The notes under the pieces were generated by a model. It saw only the letters and a list, made by a program, of their open reading frames with translations. It was not told the DNA's origin and did not search any database. Source: Acinetobacter zhairuonensis (GTDB lineage: Bacteria > Pseudomonadota > Gammaproteobacteria > Pseudomonadales > Moraxellaceae). From it: 64,000 bases of DNA. Position numbers and translations under genes: made by a program. Shown here one piece after another: positions 35,542-43,878 of this stretch (position 1 is the stretch's first letter; every line of letters starts with the position of its first letter). Where the stretch lies: contig NZ_JAKVIM010000002.1 in the NCBI RefSeq assembly GCF_022601715.1, positions 124,001-188,000 on the forward strand, in the 5' to 3' direction.

Positions 35542-36801
35542 ATGCCAAATTCATTTTTTGATCTGACCATGCTACAAAGCTCCTTTCAAGAGCTGCTGAC
35601 TATTATGGCAGCGGCTCTAGGCTGTGGCTTACTGATTGGATTAGAACGTGAAAGAAGCAAACACCGTGAAAATCCAAACAGTTTTGCCGGCGTACGTTCG
35701 TTTGTCATTTGTGCCTTGATGGGCGCACTGTGTTTTGCTTTTGGAATTGCCGTTGGAATTGTTGGAGCAATCATTGTCGGTGGCATTACCGTATTCTCTC
35801 TGCGTAATCAAGTCAATGATCCTGGCGTGACCACTGAACTAGCATTCGTGATGACCTATTTTATTGGAGCACTCTGTTTGTGGCATGCACCATTTGCAGC
35901 AGGTCTATCGGTTATTTTGACCATCATTTTAATGCTGAAACATCCCATTCATGGCTTCGCTAGTCAATGGATCATGGAACGTGAATTTCGAGATGGCTTA
36001 TTTCTACTAGCCCTCATTTTAGTGGCTTTACCCTTAACTCCCAACATTCCTCTTTGGGGAACGGTCCTCAACCCGCATATCATTCTCAAGCTGCTGGCTT
36101 TAATTCTTGCTGTTCAGGCACTTGCCCACATAGCAAAACGGTTGCTTTCATCCCGAAACGCCCTGATTCTGTCTGCACTGGCTTCAGGCTTTGTGTCCAG
36201 CACAGCCACCATTGCCAGTTTAGGAATGGAAGTTCGTGCAGGTCGTGGGGAAGCCATTCCAAATGCAGGAGCTGCCTTATTGTCTTGCGTTGCTACCCTG
36301 TTACAGATATTACTGATTGTCGCAGGCATCAGCTTGACGTGGCTAAAACTGATTATTTTACCCGCATGCGCGGCAATGACCATTTTAGTACTCTGGGCAC
36401 TCTGGTTAATGCGTAAGACCAAACCCTCTGCTCCGACTGAACATCCCGATGGTCGTATGTTTAGTTTAAAAGAAGCCGCCATCATTGCCGCAACGCTCAC
36501 TATTATTCAGGCAGCAGTGTATGGTTTAAGCTTGCTCTTGGGCGATGCTGGCTTAATTATTGGCACACTACTGGCTTCACTATTTGAAATCCATGCCGCC
36601 ATGGCAGCAATTGTAGTACAAGGCGGACCTGATAATTTAACACTTATCTACGCCTTGATTTTAGGTATGGCTGCCCATGCAATTGCCAAATCAGTCAATG
36701 CCGCGCTCACAGGTGGCCGTAAATATGCATGGGCTTTTGCTCCTGCTCAAATTTTACATATGCTGGTATTTATTACTTTGTTATGGTGGTTCATCCGTTA
36801 A
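35542..36801 (+). CDS. MgtC/SapB-like membrane protein with DUF4010
   Basis: A 419-residue inner-membrane protein with about twelve hydrophobic helices. The N-terminal half is MgtC/SapB-like (GCGLLIGLERERSKHRENPN, AGVRSFVICALMGALCFAFG). The C-terminal half matches DUF4010 (SALASGFVSSTATIASLGME, with AMAAIVVQGG later). Such fusions are widespread; a transport role is presumed but no substrate is known. Single gene with no clear operon partner. Confidence 0.85.
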   Translation: MPNSFFDLTMLQSSFQELLTIMAAALGCGLLIGLERERSKHRENPNSFAGVRSFVICALMGALCFAFGIAVGIVGAIIVGGITVFSLRNQVNDPGVTTELAFVMTYFIGALCLWHAPFAAGLSVILTIILMLKHPIHGFASQWIMEREFRDGLFLLALILVALPLTPNIPLWGTVLNPHIILKLLALILAVQALAHIAKRLLSSRNALILSALASGFVSSTATIASLGMEVRAGRGEAIPNAGAALLSCVATLLQILLIVAGISLTWLKLIILPACAAMTILVLWALWLMRKTKPSAPTEHPDGRMFSLKEAAIIAATLTIIQAAVYGLSLLLGDAGLIIGTLLASLFEIHAAMAAIVVQGGPDNLTLIYALILGMAAHAIAKSVNAALTGGRKYAWAFAPAQILHMLVFITLLWWFIR

Positions 36802-37053
36802 GTTAGCACAAAACAATAGAAGGAGATCAATTCTAAAATTTGTTTTAATTTTCATCATCAACATTCTGCTTTATTTAATAAAAATGACACAATAATTAAC
36901 TAATATTCATTAATTTGTATAAATATGATTTAAATCACATTAAATGCAAATTAAATTGTAAGTTATTACTGTCTAACACCAATTAATAATTAAGAATCAC
37001 TTAGAATAACAACCCACTTCGTTCTTCAATTTCCGTAATCAAAGGTTCGTGCA

Positions 37054-37998
37054 ATGACCGACATAGGTTTTAAAAGTTTTCATGACGCAGGACAAGCGGT
37101 ATTAAACTTTTTATATCAACGCTTTGGTTTTGACCTATGGATGATTACCCGTGTTGAAGGTGAAGACTGGATCATCTTGCAAACAGAAAACCATGGTTAT
37201 GACGTACACGCAGGACAAGTATTTCACTGGACAGATTCGTTTTGTTCACAGATGGTATTAGGCAATGGACCTAAAATTGCCCCTATTTCAGAGCATGTTC
37301 CAGCCTATCTCCAAGCACCGATTGCCCAACAACTCATAATTAAGGCCTATATTGGTCAACCACTGACCAAAGAAGATGGTAGTTTATTTGGAACACTCTG
37401 TGCCATAAGTCCTGAACCCAAATCAGAAAGCCTTAAAGAAGAACAAAATTTAATTGAACTACTGGGCGATTTACTCAGTCAAATTTTACAGACTGAACTC
37501 CGTGAAATCGAACAAACCCGTAAAAACGAGCGTTTACAAGCTGAAGCACTACGCGACCCATTAACTGGTTTGTATAACCGTCGTGCTTGGGATCAGTTTG
37601 TACTGGCAGAAGAGGAACGCTGCCAACTTTATGGTCACCATGCCACCGTATTTATGCTCGATTTGAATGATCTTAAATTTATGAATGATGTGCACGGTCA
37701 TGCTGCGGGTGATCAGATGATTCGACAAACGGCGACTGTATTAACAGAGAGTTGCCGTAATACCGACATTATTGCCCGCCTTGGAGGAGACGAGTTTGCC
37801 ATTTTAACAGTGGAAAATGACCTCGAAGCTTCCCAAACACATTTATCTCGCATCATAGAAAATTTACATGCCAAACAAATTAGTGCTGCAATAGGTTTTG
37901 CTATGCGCGATCCTAGTGAGGGCATTCAAGCTGCCTGCTTGCAAGCCGACAAGAATATGTATCAAGACAAATTACAACGTATTAAGGATAGGCTCTAA
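37054..37998 (+). CDS. GAF-GGDEF diguanylate cyclase
   Basis: A 314-residue cytosolic enzyme that would make cyclic di-GMP. An N-terminal GAF-like sensor domain (residues about 10-145, with LFGTLCAISPEP) is joined by a helical linker to a GGDEF domain (DPLTGLYNRRAWDQFV, LDLNDLKFMNDVHGHAAGD, RLGGDEFAIL). An RNTD I-site five residues before GGDEF predicts product inhibition. No transmembrane segment. AAGG eight bases upstream supports the start. Its last 27 bases overlap the end of trmO on the other strand. Confidence 0.92.
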   Translation: MTDIGFKSFHDAGQAVLNFLYQRFGFDLWMITRVEGEDWIILQTENHGYDVHAGQVFHWTDSFCSQMVLGNGPKIAPISEHVPAYLQAPIAQQLIIKAYIGQPLTKEDGSLFGTLCAISPEPKSESLKEEQNLIELLGDLLSQILQTELREIEQTRKNERLQAEALRDPLTGLYNRRAWDQFVLAEEERCQLYGHHATVFMLDLNDLKFMNDVHGHAAGDQMIRQTATVLTESCRNTDIIARLGGDEFAILTVENDLEASQTHLSRIIENLHAKQISAAIGFAMRDPSEGIQAACLQADKNMYQDKLQRIKDRL

Positions 37999-38700
37999 AG
38001 CAATCACTTCTAGCATCTGTTCTTGAATCATAAAACTCACATCCAGATCCGCAAATTTCATTTTATAAATACGCTCACTGTCTTCCTGATAGGCAGGGCG
38101 TGGATCAAGCGACAGTACCTGCTCCAATTCATGAATGCTTTGCTCTTTCGTCTGCTGCTTAGCTAACAACTGTTGCTTGTCTAGCGTGGCTTGTGCTGAC
38201 CAGTATACCGTCATACGTTGCGGTTCTTGCTGTGCATAACCACTCTCTGCTTCCAGCACGGCATCTGAGTAATGAATATAGGGCTTAATATCCAAAATAG
38301 GCGTACCATCCAACAAATCACTGCCTGTGACATACACCCGTACCGATTTGCCCTCTTTTTTCACAGCTTTGAGTTGAACCACCGACAGACCCATGGGTGC
38401 AGGTCGATACATACTGCGTGTCGCAAATATCCCTATTTTTTTATTGCCCCCTAAACGCGGTGGTCGAACTTGGGCGCGGAACTGCTCTTTTTTCTGCTGA
38501 TTCTTATTGTCATGAAATTGCCAGATCAACCAAAGATGACTAAATTCTTCAATCCCTTCAAATGCAGCTAAATCATTGTATGGCGCCTGCATTTCTATAT
38601 AGGACTGCACTTGTACCAGATTTGGTTGTCGAGGAATTCCGAATTTTTCCTGATACGGCGAGTGCATAATTCCAATAATTGGCAGCTGAATTTCAGACAT
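37972..38700 (-). CDS. trmO: tRNA (t6A37)-methyltransferase TrmO
   Basis: A 242-residue protein of the TrmO/YaeB family, which uses S-adenosylmethionine to N6-methylate threonylcarbamoyladenosine at position 37 of some tRNAs. Hallmarks are IGIMHSPYQEKFGIPRQPNLV, FSHLWLIWQFHDN, GIFATRSMYRPAPMGLSVV and DLLDGTPILDIKPYIHYSD. The frame is open to 38724, but the ATG at 38700 gives the family start. It converges on the diguanylate cyclase gene with a 27-bp coding overlap. Confidence 0.93.
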   Translation of the reverse strand: MSEIQLPIIGIMHSPYQEKFGIPRQPNLVQVQSYIEMQAPYNDLAAFEGIEEFSHLWLIWQFHDNKNQQKKEQFRAQVRPPRLGGNKKIGIFATRSMYRPAPMGLSVVQLKAVKKEGKSVRVYVTGSDLLDGTPILDIKPYIHYSDAVLEAESGYAQQEPQRMTVYWSAQATLDKQQLLAKQQTKEQSIHELEQVLSLDPRPAYQEDSERIYKMKFADLDVSFMIQEQMLEVIALEPILNTL

Positions 38701-38759
38701 AATCAATTTTTCTGATAAGTTCAATTAAATATATTCAGTTTATCGAGAATGATTTTAGA

Positions 38760-38781
38760 TTAGAATAGCAAACTGTTCTAA
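38760..38781 (+). promoter_or_regulatory. Dyad upstream of fpr, candidate operator
   Basis: TTAGAATAG and CTGTTCTAA form 9-bp arms with one mismatch around CAAA, ending 24 bp before the fpr start. Pseudomonas fpr is controlled by the LysR regulator FinR, so a redox regulator is a reasonable guess. Confidence 0.4.
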
Positions 38782-38805
38782 TTTGATAATTTATTGAGAC
38801 CTTTC

Positions 38806-39585
38806 ATGGCTGCTTTTAACGTCGAAAAGATTACTCACGTACACCACTGGAATGACACACTGTTCAGTTTTAAGACGACGCGTGATACCGCATTACGTTT
38901 TAAAAATGGTCAATTTGTGATGATTGGTCTTGAAGTCAATGGTAAGCCACTCATGCGCGCTTATTCTATTGCAAGTGCAAATTACGAAGAAGAACTTGAG
39001 TTTTTCTCTATTAAAGTGCCAGATGGTCCATTAACCTCAATCTTACAAAAAGTAAAAGTGGGCGATGAACTTCTAGTTTCTAGAAAACCTACAGGTACTT
39101 TAGTGCTGGATGACTTGAATCCAGGTAAAAATTTATACCTCCTTTCTTCAGGTACTGGTCTTGCTCCATTCTTAGCAACCATTCGCGACCCAGAAACTTA
39201 TGAGCGCTTTGAAAAAGTAATTGTCGTGCATGGTACCCGTTTCATTTCTGAATTGGCTTACCAAGACCTAATTTTAGATGAACTCCCAAATAACGAATTC
39301 TTTGAAGAGTTAGGTATTAAAGACAAGTTGGTTTACTACCCAACTGTGACTCGTGAAGATTATCCAAACCAAGGTCGTGTTACTACCGCAATTGAGTCTG
39401 GTGAGATCTTTGAAAAAATCGGCTTACCACGTTTCAACCCTGAAAATGACCGTGCAATGCTTTGCGGTAGCCCTGCATTCTTGAAAGATGTTGCTGCTTT
39501 ACTTGATCAGCATGGCTTAAAAGAATCACCACGTATGGGTGAGCTCGGCGATTACGTGATTGAACGTGCTTTTGTTGAGAAGTAA
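38806..39585 (+). CDS. fpr: Ferredoxin-NADP+ reductase
   Basis: A 259-residue FAD enzyme that exchanges electrons between NADPH and ferredoxin or flavodoxin, of the subclass I bacterial type (258 residues in Azotobacter). The FAD motif RAYSIAS, the pyrophosphate-site KVPDGPLTSIL, the NADP-binding SSGTGLAPFLATIRD and the C-terminal GSPAFLKDV and ELGDYVIERAFVEK are all present. The ATG at 38806 matches the family start better than the TTG at 38794. It is monocistronic and has a strong terminator. Confidence 0.95.
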   Translation: MAAFNVEKITHVHHWNDTLFSFKTTRDTALRFKNGQFVMIGLEVNGKPLMRAYSIASANYEEELEFFSIKVPDGPLTSILQKVKVGDELLVSRKPTGTLVLDDLNPGKNLYLLSSGTGLAPFLATIRDPETYERFEKVIVVHGTRFISELAYQDLILDELPNNEFFEELGIKDKLVYYPTVTREDYPNQGRVTTAIESGEIFEKIGLPRFNPENDRAMLCGSPAFLKDVAALLDQHGLKESPRMGELGDYVIERAFVEK

Positions 39586-39601
39586 TTTGCAAAAGTAGAT
39601 T

Positions 39602-39630
39602 AAAACCGAGGGATTTCCTCGGTTTTTTTT
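39602..39630 (+). terminator. Intrinsic terminator of fpr
   Basis: AAACCGAGG/CCTCGGTTT stem with a five-base loop and eight Ts. Confidence 0.93.
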
Positions 39631-39724
39631 ATATTTCAACTATTTAATTTTCCCTTGATTTGACTACTTTTTAATCAAAAAATCCAAGATTTGTCATTAA
39701 TTACGACAAAGTGCAGCAAAAGTG

Positions 39725-39753
39725 TTGTACCGATCGACAAAAAAACCTATAAT
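39725..39753 (+). promoter_or_regulatory. Sigma70-like promoter of the candidate RNA
   Basis: TTGTAC at 39725-39730 and a perfect TATAAT at 39748-39753 are separated by exactly 17 bp. Initiation is expected near 39760. The -35 is weak (3 of 6), the -10 ideal. Confidence 0.7.
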
Positions 39754-39766
39754 TGCTCTCGTAAAC

Positions 39767-39780
39767 AGACAGGTCTGTCT
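39767..39780 (+). promoter_or_regulatory. TetR-type palindromic operator
   Basis: AGACAG-GT-CTGTCT lies just downstream of the predicted transcription start, a standard position for repression by a TetR-family protein. A TetR-family gene lies 260 bp away at 40041-40607 and is the obvious candidate. The pairing of protein and site is inference. Confidence 0.55.
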
Positions 39781-39958
39781 ATTTTCAAGTTCGTCTTTGT
39801 TGAGCTGATGTTATTTATAATCAATCCAGAGGGTACTTTATAATAATTATAATAAATAACACAAGAAAGGAGTTTAAAGCTCCTCTATAACATTAATATT
39901 TTAGACAGCTTCTGCTCGGGGCCGACTAAAATATTAATATCAGGGAACTATCAGCGAG

Positions 39959-39994
39959 GCGTGAATACCATTTATGGTATTCACGCTTTTTTAT
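39959..39994. terminator. Terminator of the candidate RNA
   Basis: Perfect 12-bp stem GCGTGAATACCA/TGGTATTCACGC with a TTTA loop, then TTTTTTATTT. It lies between the RNA and the convergent TetR gene. Confidence 0.92.
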
Positions 39995-40040
39995 TTGTCA
40001 TGTGACTCTAGTAATAAAAAAATGAACCACATGGCAAATA

Positions 40041-40607
40041 TTAATCACCCATCAACTCTAACTGGATCAATTTATACACGCGTTTCCAGTATTCATCAAT
40101 TTTGACCATGCCCTTATCCATTTGCGCCTGAATAGTCATGCCATCTAAAATGCTGGCTAACATCGTGGCTAATTGGAATGGCTGAGACACCCCTAACTTT
40201 TCCAAAGCAAAACGTATACGTTCAGTTAACCATTCTTTATATTCCATCGCTGGCTGCATGGTCGAAGGATAAACCTTTGACACTTCCTCAACGGCTTTCT
40301 GGAACATACATCCATTGAAGTCGTCCATTTGGAACCAAGCGTGATACCAGTAAAAAATGGTTTTTATATGGTCTAAATATTCCTCAGCTGGACACTGAGC
40401 TATTGCTGCATCTAAAGATTCTTGTAAGTTCATATTTCTACGGTGTAAGCACTCTTCAATGAGTTTCGCCTTGGACGGAAAATATTTGTAGAATGTCATT
40501 TTAGCGACACCCGACTCACTAATAATTCGATCGATTCCAATCGAGTTATAGCTATAAGAATTAAAAAGATGAAGCGCAGTACTAATAATGTCGTCTTTTT
40601 TGGACAT
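40041..40607 (-). CDS. TetR-family transcriptional regulator
   Basis: A 188-residue repressor-type protein. The N-terminal helix-turn-helix (KKDDIISTALHLFNSYSYNS, IISESGVAKMTFYKYFPSKA) is typical. The ligand domain contains FNGCMFQKAVEEVSK with a lone Cys near residue 100, in the place where Cys-containing TetR regulators such as NemR carry reactive residues. That comparison is inference. AGGT upstream supports the ATG at 40607. It is transcribed toward the candidate RNA unit, whose promoter has a TetR-style palindrome. Confidence 0.88.
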   Translation of the reverse strand: MSKKDDIISTALHLFNSYSYNSIGIDRIISESGVAKMTFYKYFPSKAKLIEECLHRRNMNLQESLDAAIAQCPAEEYLDHIKTIFYWYHAWFQMDDFNGCMFQKAVEEVSKVYPSTMQPAMEYKEWLTERIRFALEKLGVSQPFQLATMLASILDGMTIQAQMDKGMVKIDEYWKRVYKLIQLELMGD

Positions 40608-40867
40608 GCTATTTACCTACCAAACTTATCTTTAAGCAGAAGTGGGTCAAAATGGAGTAAAAAAGGGGCATCTTTTTTAAGAAATGAAACTGATGAGTAA
40701 TATTATATCATTATTTGAATCCGATGATTAAACTCATACGTGATGTTTCATATGTACTTATTCTATAATAAAAAATCGATAAAAGTGAAGCTCCACTCAT
40801 AAATCTTTATAGCGTATTTAATTTTTTTTTAATATGATTAAATTTATCAAAATTTGATCTCTCTCTC

Positions 40868-41707
40868 ATGAGTACACTTGCTTTTACCCAATCAGAAAAT
40901 GCACGATTGGAAGCTTTAAATTTTATCCGACATTCTGTTGAACAACCTTTATGGACACAGCATGTCGAGCAAGTGAGTGCGCTCAAACAGCAAAGTATTC
41001 AACATACGCTGTTCCAGCTTCCTATATTAGAACGTTTACACCAACAAGCGCTTTCTCTAGAACAGCTCAAACTGATTCATATCAATTATTTTGCTGCCAT
41101 TGTTAAAGTCTTTACCGATGCCTTGAGCATGCTGATTTATCAAGCGCATCAACTGGAACAACATCCGAATATTCAGCAACATCAACGCGTCCATGCCAAA
41201 GCATATGCACGCTACTTACTCTCACTCAATTTGATTGATGAATTGGGCTTTAATACTTTCGAGTTAGCATTAAGTTCACCCAGCAAATCCCACCTCGTGT
41301 ATTTTATGGATTTACTGCAAGCTTTAGAGATTGATCCGCAAAATGAACAAGCTGTATGTCCTGAGGCGTATGCACTCAATCAATTTATTCAGTCACATTT
41401 AGACTCATACAACAATTTACTGTTAATTTTAGCGTGTGCAGAGTTACAAGTGATTCACTATAGCGAAGCGCTACGTATTAATTTAGAAAAATACAACCCA
41501 CGCTTTAGCGAAGGCTATTATGCCTGCCACGGCATCGTCGATCACTCCGAAAATTTAGCCAATGATGACAATCATGAAGATGATATTTGGGCGCTATTGA
41601 CGCAAAGCTATCAAGATAATCACAGCAGTGATTATCAAGCATTGGTGCAAGAATATCTCAATCTTTGGGCGCAGTTCTGGCAAAAAATGAATGCCTTAAA
41701 CACATAG
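40868..41707 (+). CDS. Hypothetical all-helical protein, 279 residues
   Basis: I do not recognise it with confidence. It is soluble, Gln/His/Leu-rich and predicted all-helical. A histidine- and acid-rich stretch near residues 220-240 (YACHGIVDH, then NHEDDIW) resembles the H-x3-D metal-ligand pattern of haem-oxygenase-like iron enzymes, but other ligands cannot be placed, so this remains a guess. There is no signal peptide. It stands alone between the TetR gene (divergent) and the DUF2071 gene (same strand, 167 bp on). Confidence 0.6.
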   Translation: MSTLAFTQSENARLEALNFIRHSVEQPLWTQHVEQVSALKQQSIQHTLFQLPILERLHQQALSLEQLKLIHINYFAAIVKVFTDALSMLIYQAHQLEQHPNIQQHQRVHAKAYARYLLSLNLIDELGFNTFELALSSPSKSHLVYFMDLLQALEIDPQNEQAVCPEAYALNQFIQSHLDSYNNLLLILACAELQVIHYSEALRINLEKYNPRFSEGYYACHGIVDHSENLANDDNHEDDIWALLTQSYQDNHSSDYQALVQEYLNLWAQFWQKMNALNT

Positions 41708-41874
41708 TGTCATGCCATTGATAGGCTAATATTTTCTATTTAAACATTTAAGATAAAGGCAATTACATCACTCTATTTCTCAAATGAGTCCATTTATATC
41801 ACCATTCTTATCTATACGAATGTAACGACTTTGCTTAATATGGCATGAAGAATTAAAAATTTGACCAAAGTTAA

Positions 41875-42663
41875 ATGACTTTCCCACAATTAAAATTTGA
41901 TGATTATTTACATCCTCGCCCACAACCGACTGGGATGGATGCACAATGCAAATTACAGCATTTTGCCTTGGTCACCTATGCCATTGACCCAGCGCGTTTG
42001 GAAGGGATGCTTCCTCATCGCTTTAAGCTCGATACCATTCAATATCAGGGAAAAGAACAAGCACTTATTTCTGTGGTGGCGTTTGTTATGCTTAATCTCA
42101 CCTCAGCCGTTTTTCCATTCCCAAAGGTGAGCATGGGGCAAATCGATTACCGAATCTATGTAATTGATCAACACACGCAGCAGCGATGTGTTTGGTTTAT
42201 TGGTACCACAGTGGACTCCTGGACATTACCTATCCCAAGAACTGTTTGGCAACTACCTTGGCATGCAGGCATTTCTTACTTCGATTGCCTGCAAGATGCT
42301 GAAGGCTACTATCAACACTATAAGATGCAGACCCAATCCGAATGGGCAAGTGCGGAGTTACAGCTCTGCCAATCCAAACAGGATGAATGGCATTATGCTG
42401 GGTTTCCTGATTTAGAAAGTTATTTGGTGTTTTTAACTTATCCTTTGGCTGGCTTTTATCATCGCCGAGATGGTCAGCTCGGTACCTATCGGGTTTGGCA
42501 TGAACGACTACAACCTAAACCCGCACAATTGCTACATGCCAAATTTGACTTACTTGAGCGACTGAATTTAGTTTCCTTCGAAGATCAACTAAATCCTTAT
42601 AGTGTGCTGATTGAACCCATGAATGAATTTACGATATATCTGCCGCCACAAATCATTCGGTAA
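41875..42663 (+). CDS. DUF2071 family protein (YqjF-like)
   Basis: A 262-residue protein with the DUF2071 pattern, a fold related to acetoacetate decarboxylase: FALVTYAIDPARLEGMLPHRF, ALISVVAFVMLNLTSAVFPF, IDYRIYVIDQHTQQRCVWFI and a later PWHAGISYFDC. The catalytic lysine of true decarboxylases is not evident. Function is unknown. The ATG follows a TTAA-rich region with a poor ribosome site. A terminator-like hairpin follows directly. Confidence 0.78.
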   Translation: MTFPQLKFDDYLHPRPQPTGMDAQCKLQHFALVTYAIDPARLEGMLPHRFKLDTIQYQGKEQALISVVAFVMLNLTSAVFPFPKVSMGQIDYRIYVIDQHTQQRCVWFIGTTVDSWTLPIPRTVWQLPWHAGISYFDCLQDAEGYYQHYKMQTQSEWASAELQLCQSKQDEWHYAGFPDLESYLVFLTYPLAGFYHRRDGQLGTYRVWHERLQPKPAQLLHAKFDLLERLNLVSFEDQLNPYSVLIEPMNEFTIYLPPQIIR

Positions 42664-42664
42664 A

Positions 42665-42690
42665 AAAGAGAGTATCTCTCTCTTCTTTTT
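42665..42690. terminator. Terminator between the DUF2071 and CDF genes
   Basis: AAGAGAG/CTCTCTT stem with a short loop and a T-rich tail. It overlaps the last bases of the convergent CDF gene. Confidence 0.65.
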
Positions 42691-43330
42691 ATTGGCATTC
42701 TTCCAATTTATCTACAGCTTTACTGCTATTACGCTCTGCCAGTGCATGTTTAATAACGCGATAACCACCTGTTAAGCCGAGTACTGACATGACTAACGCT
42801 ACGAATAAATCAGGTAATAAGCTCCCCGTTCCAAAGACCCCGATTGCAGCAATAATTACAGCAATATTGCCAATCGCATCATTACGGCTACATAACCAAA
42901 CCGATTGCATATTTGCATCCCCATCTCGGAAAGCATAGAGAATTACCGCTGCTATGACATTCGCGATTAATGCCAAGATCCCAATTGCCCCCATAGTAAT
43001 GGCTTCAGGTGGTATGCCTTGTAAATAGCTATAGCCAGTTTTGACAATTACGACTACTCCAAAGCTTGCCATGGTGATGCCTTTCAGCAAAGCGACTGTT
43101 GCACGCCAATATAGGCTTGCTCCCAATACCGCCAATGAAATGGCATAGTTGACTGCATCTCCAAAGAAATCTAGCGAATCCGCCCACAGCGCGGATGAAT
43201 GCGCATAAGCACCACCAATCAGTTCAACCACGAACATGGTCAAATTAATGATCAGTGCAATCCATAAAGCCGTTCTAAACTTACTATTCGGTTTAATTGG
43301 TGCGGGCTCATGACTACAGCTACATGCCAT
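42689..43330 (-). CDS. Cation diffusion facilitator-type metal exporter (short form)
   Basis: A 213-residue membrane protein with about six helices. The N-terminal CSCSHEPAP could bind metal. FVVELIGGAYAHSSALWADSLDFFGDAV in helix 2 and SRNDAIGNIAVIIAAIGVFG in helix 5 carry the paired Asp/His/Asn metal-site pattern of CDF transporters. The cytoplasmic C-terminal domain of full-length CDFs is missing. AGGAG seven bases before the ATG at 43330 decides the start over the ATG at 43336. It is divergent from a PbrR/CadR-like regulator, so Cd, Pb or Zn export is likely. Confidence 0.85.
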   Translation of the reverse strand: MACSCSHEPAPIKPNSKFRTALWIALIINLTMFVVELIGGAYAHSSALWADSLDFFGDAVNYAISLAVLGASLYWRATVALLKGITMASFGVVVIVKTGYSYLQGIPPEAITMGAIGILALIANVIAAVILYAFRDGDANMQSVWLCSRNDAIGNIAVIIAAIGVFGTGSLLPDLFVALVMSVLGLTGGYRVIKHALAERNSSKAVDKLEECQ

Positions 43331-43359
43331 TTCCATACTCCTGATTCTGTATTATGCTT

Positions 43360-43390
43360 ATTTAAAACTATGGACTCACTCTAAGGTCAA
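43360..43390 (-). promoter_or_regulatory. MerR-type promoter of the CDF gene
   Basis: On the minus strand TTGACC (43385-43390) and TTAAAT (43360-43365) are separated by 19 bp, the elongated spacing typical of MerR-activated promoters. The spacer holds the imperfect dyad ACCTTAGAGT/GTCCATAGTT. It faces the CDF gene. Confidence 0.6.
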
Positions 43391-43393
43391 GCC

Positions 43394-43798
43394 ATGCAGC
43401 ATTATTTAATCCATCAACTCGCCAAAAAAACCCAGTTGCCTGTAGATACTGTGCGTTTTTATGAAAAAAAGCAGCTGATTACGCCGAGCTATCGCGCTGA
43501 AAATAATTATAAATATTATGATGAAGCGACCTTAAAACGCCTACAATTCATTAAGCAATGTCGTGCTTTTGATATGTCACTGTCCGAGATTCAGCAACTG
43601 ATTGACTTGATAAAACAACCGCAGCAAGGCTGCCAAATTGTCGATCAAATGATCGAACAACACATCCAACAAGTTGAAAAGCACATTGCCGAATTGATCT
43701 CATTTCAAAGCCAGTTACAAGAACTGCGTCAATCCTGTTCCAGCAATACCACCATTGATCACTGCCAAATTTTAAAAAACCTAGGATTATCAGAATAA
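43394..43798 (+). CDS. MerR-family heavy-metal regulator, PbrR/CadR-like
   Basis: A 134-residue activator with the MerR winged helix (LAKKTQLPVDTVRFYEKKQL), a dimer helix and a metal loop. Cysteines at residues 80, 115 and 124 match the C79-C114-C123 spacing of PbrR and the similar set in CadR, pointing to Pb(II) or Cd(II). It would bind the elongated promoter in the 60-bp gap and switch on the divergent exporter gene. AAGG upstream supports the ATG. Confidence 0.9.
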   Translation: MQHYLIHQLAKKTQLPVDTVRFYEKKQLITPSYRAENNYKYYDEATLKRLQFIKQCRAFDMSLSEIQQLIDLIKQPQQGCQIVDQMIEQHIQQVEKHIAELISFQSQLQELRQSCSSNTTIDHCQILKNLGLSE

Positions 43799-43878
43799 AA
43801 CCGACCAATTTACTGGGTTGAATCCTTTTTTGATATCCATACAATAAAGCCATATTCTTTGTATGCCTTTATTCTGCC

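Larger units (their letters stand above)
39760..39994 (+). ncRNA. Candidate structured small RNA (about 235 nt)
   Basis: Downstream of the promoter and operator there is no sizeable ORF; the longest ATG frame is 11 codons at 39808. Instead there are three hairpins. AGGAG/CTCCT lies at 39868-39884. A perfect 13-bp stem ATTAATATTTTAG/CTAAAATATTAAT spans 39892-39938, with a 21-nt apical region holding a small AGC/GCT hairpin. A 12-bp terminator stem lies at 39959-39986, followed by six Ts. I cannot match it to a known family. It could be a regulatory sRNA, or a leader left after loss of the TetR target gene. Confidence 0.5.
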
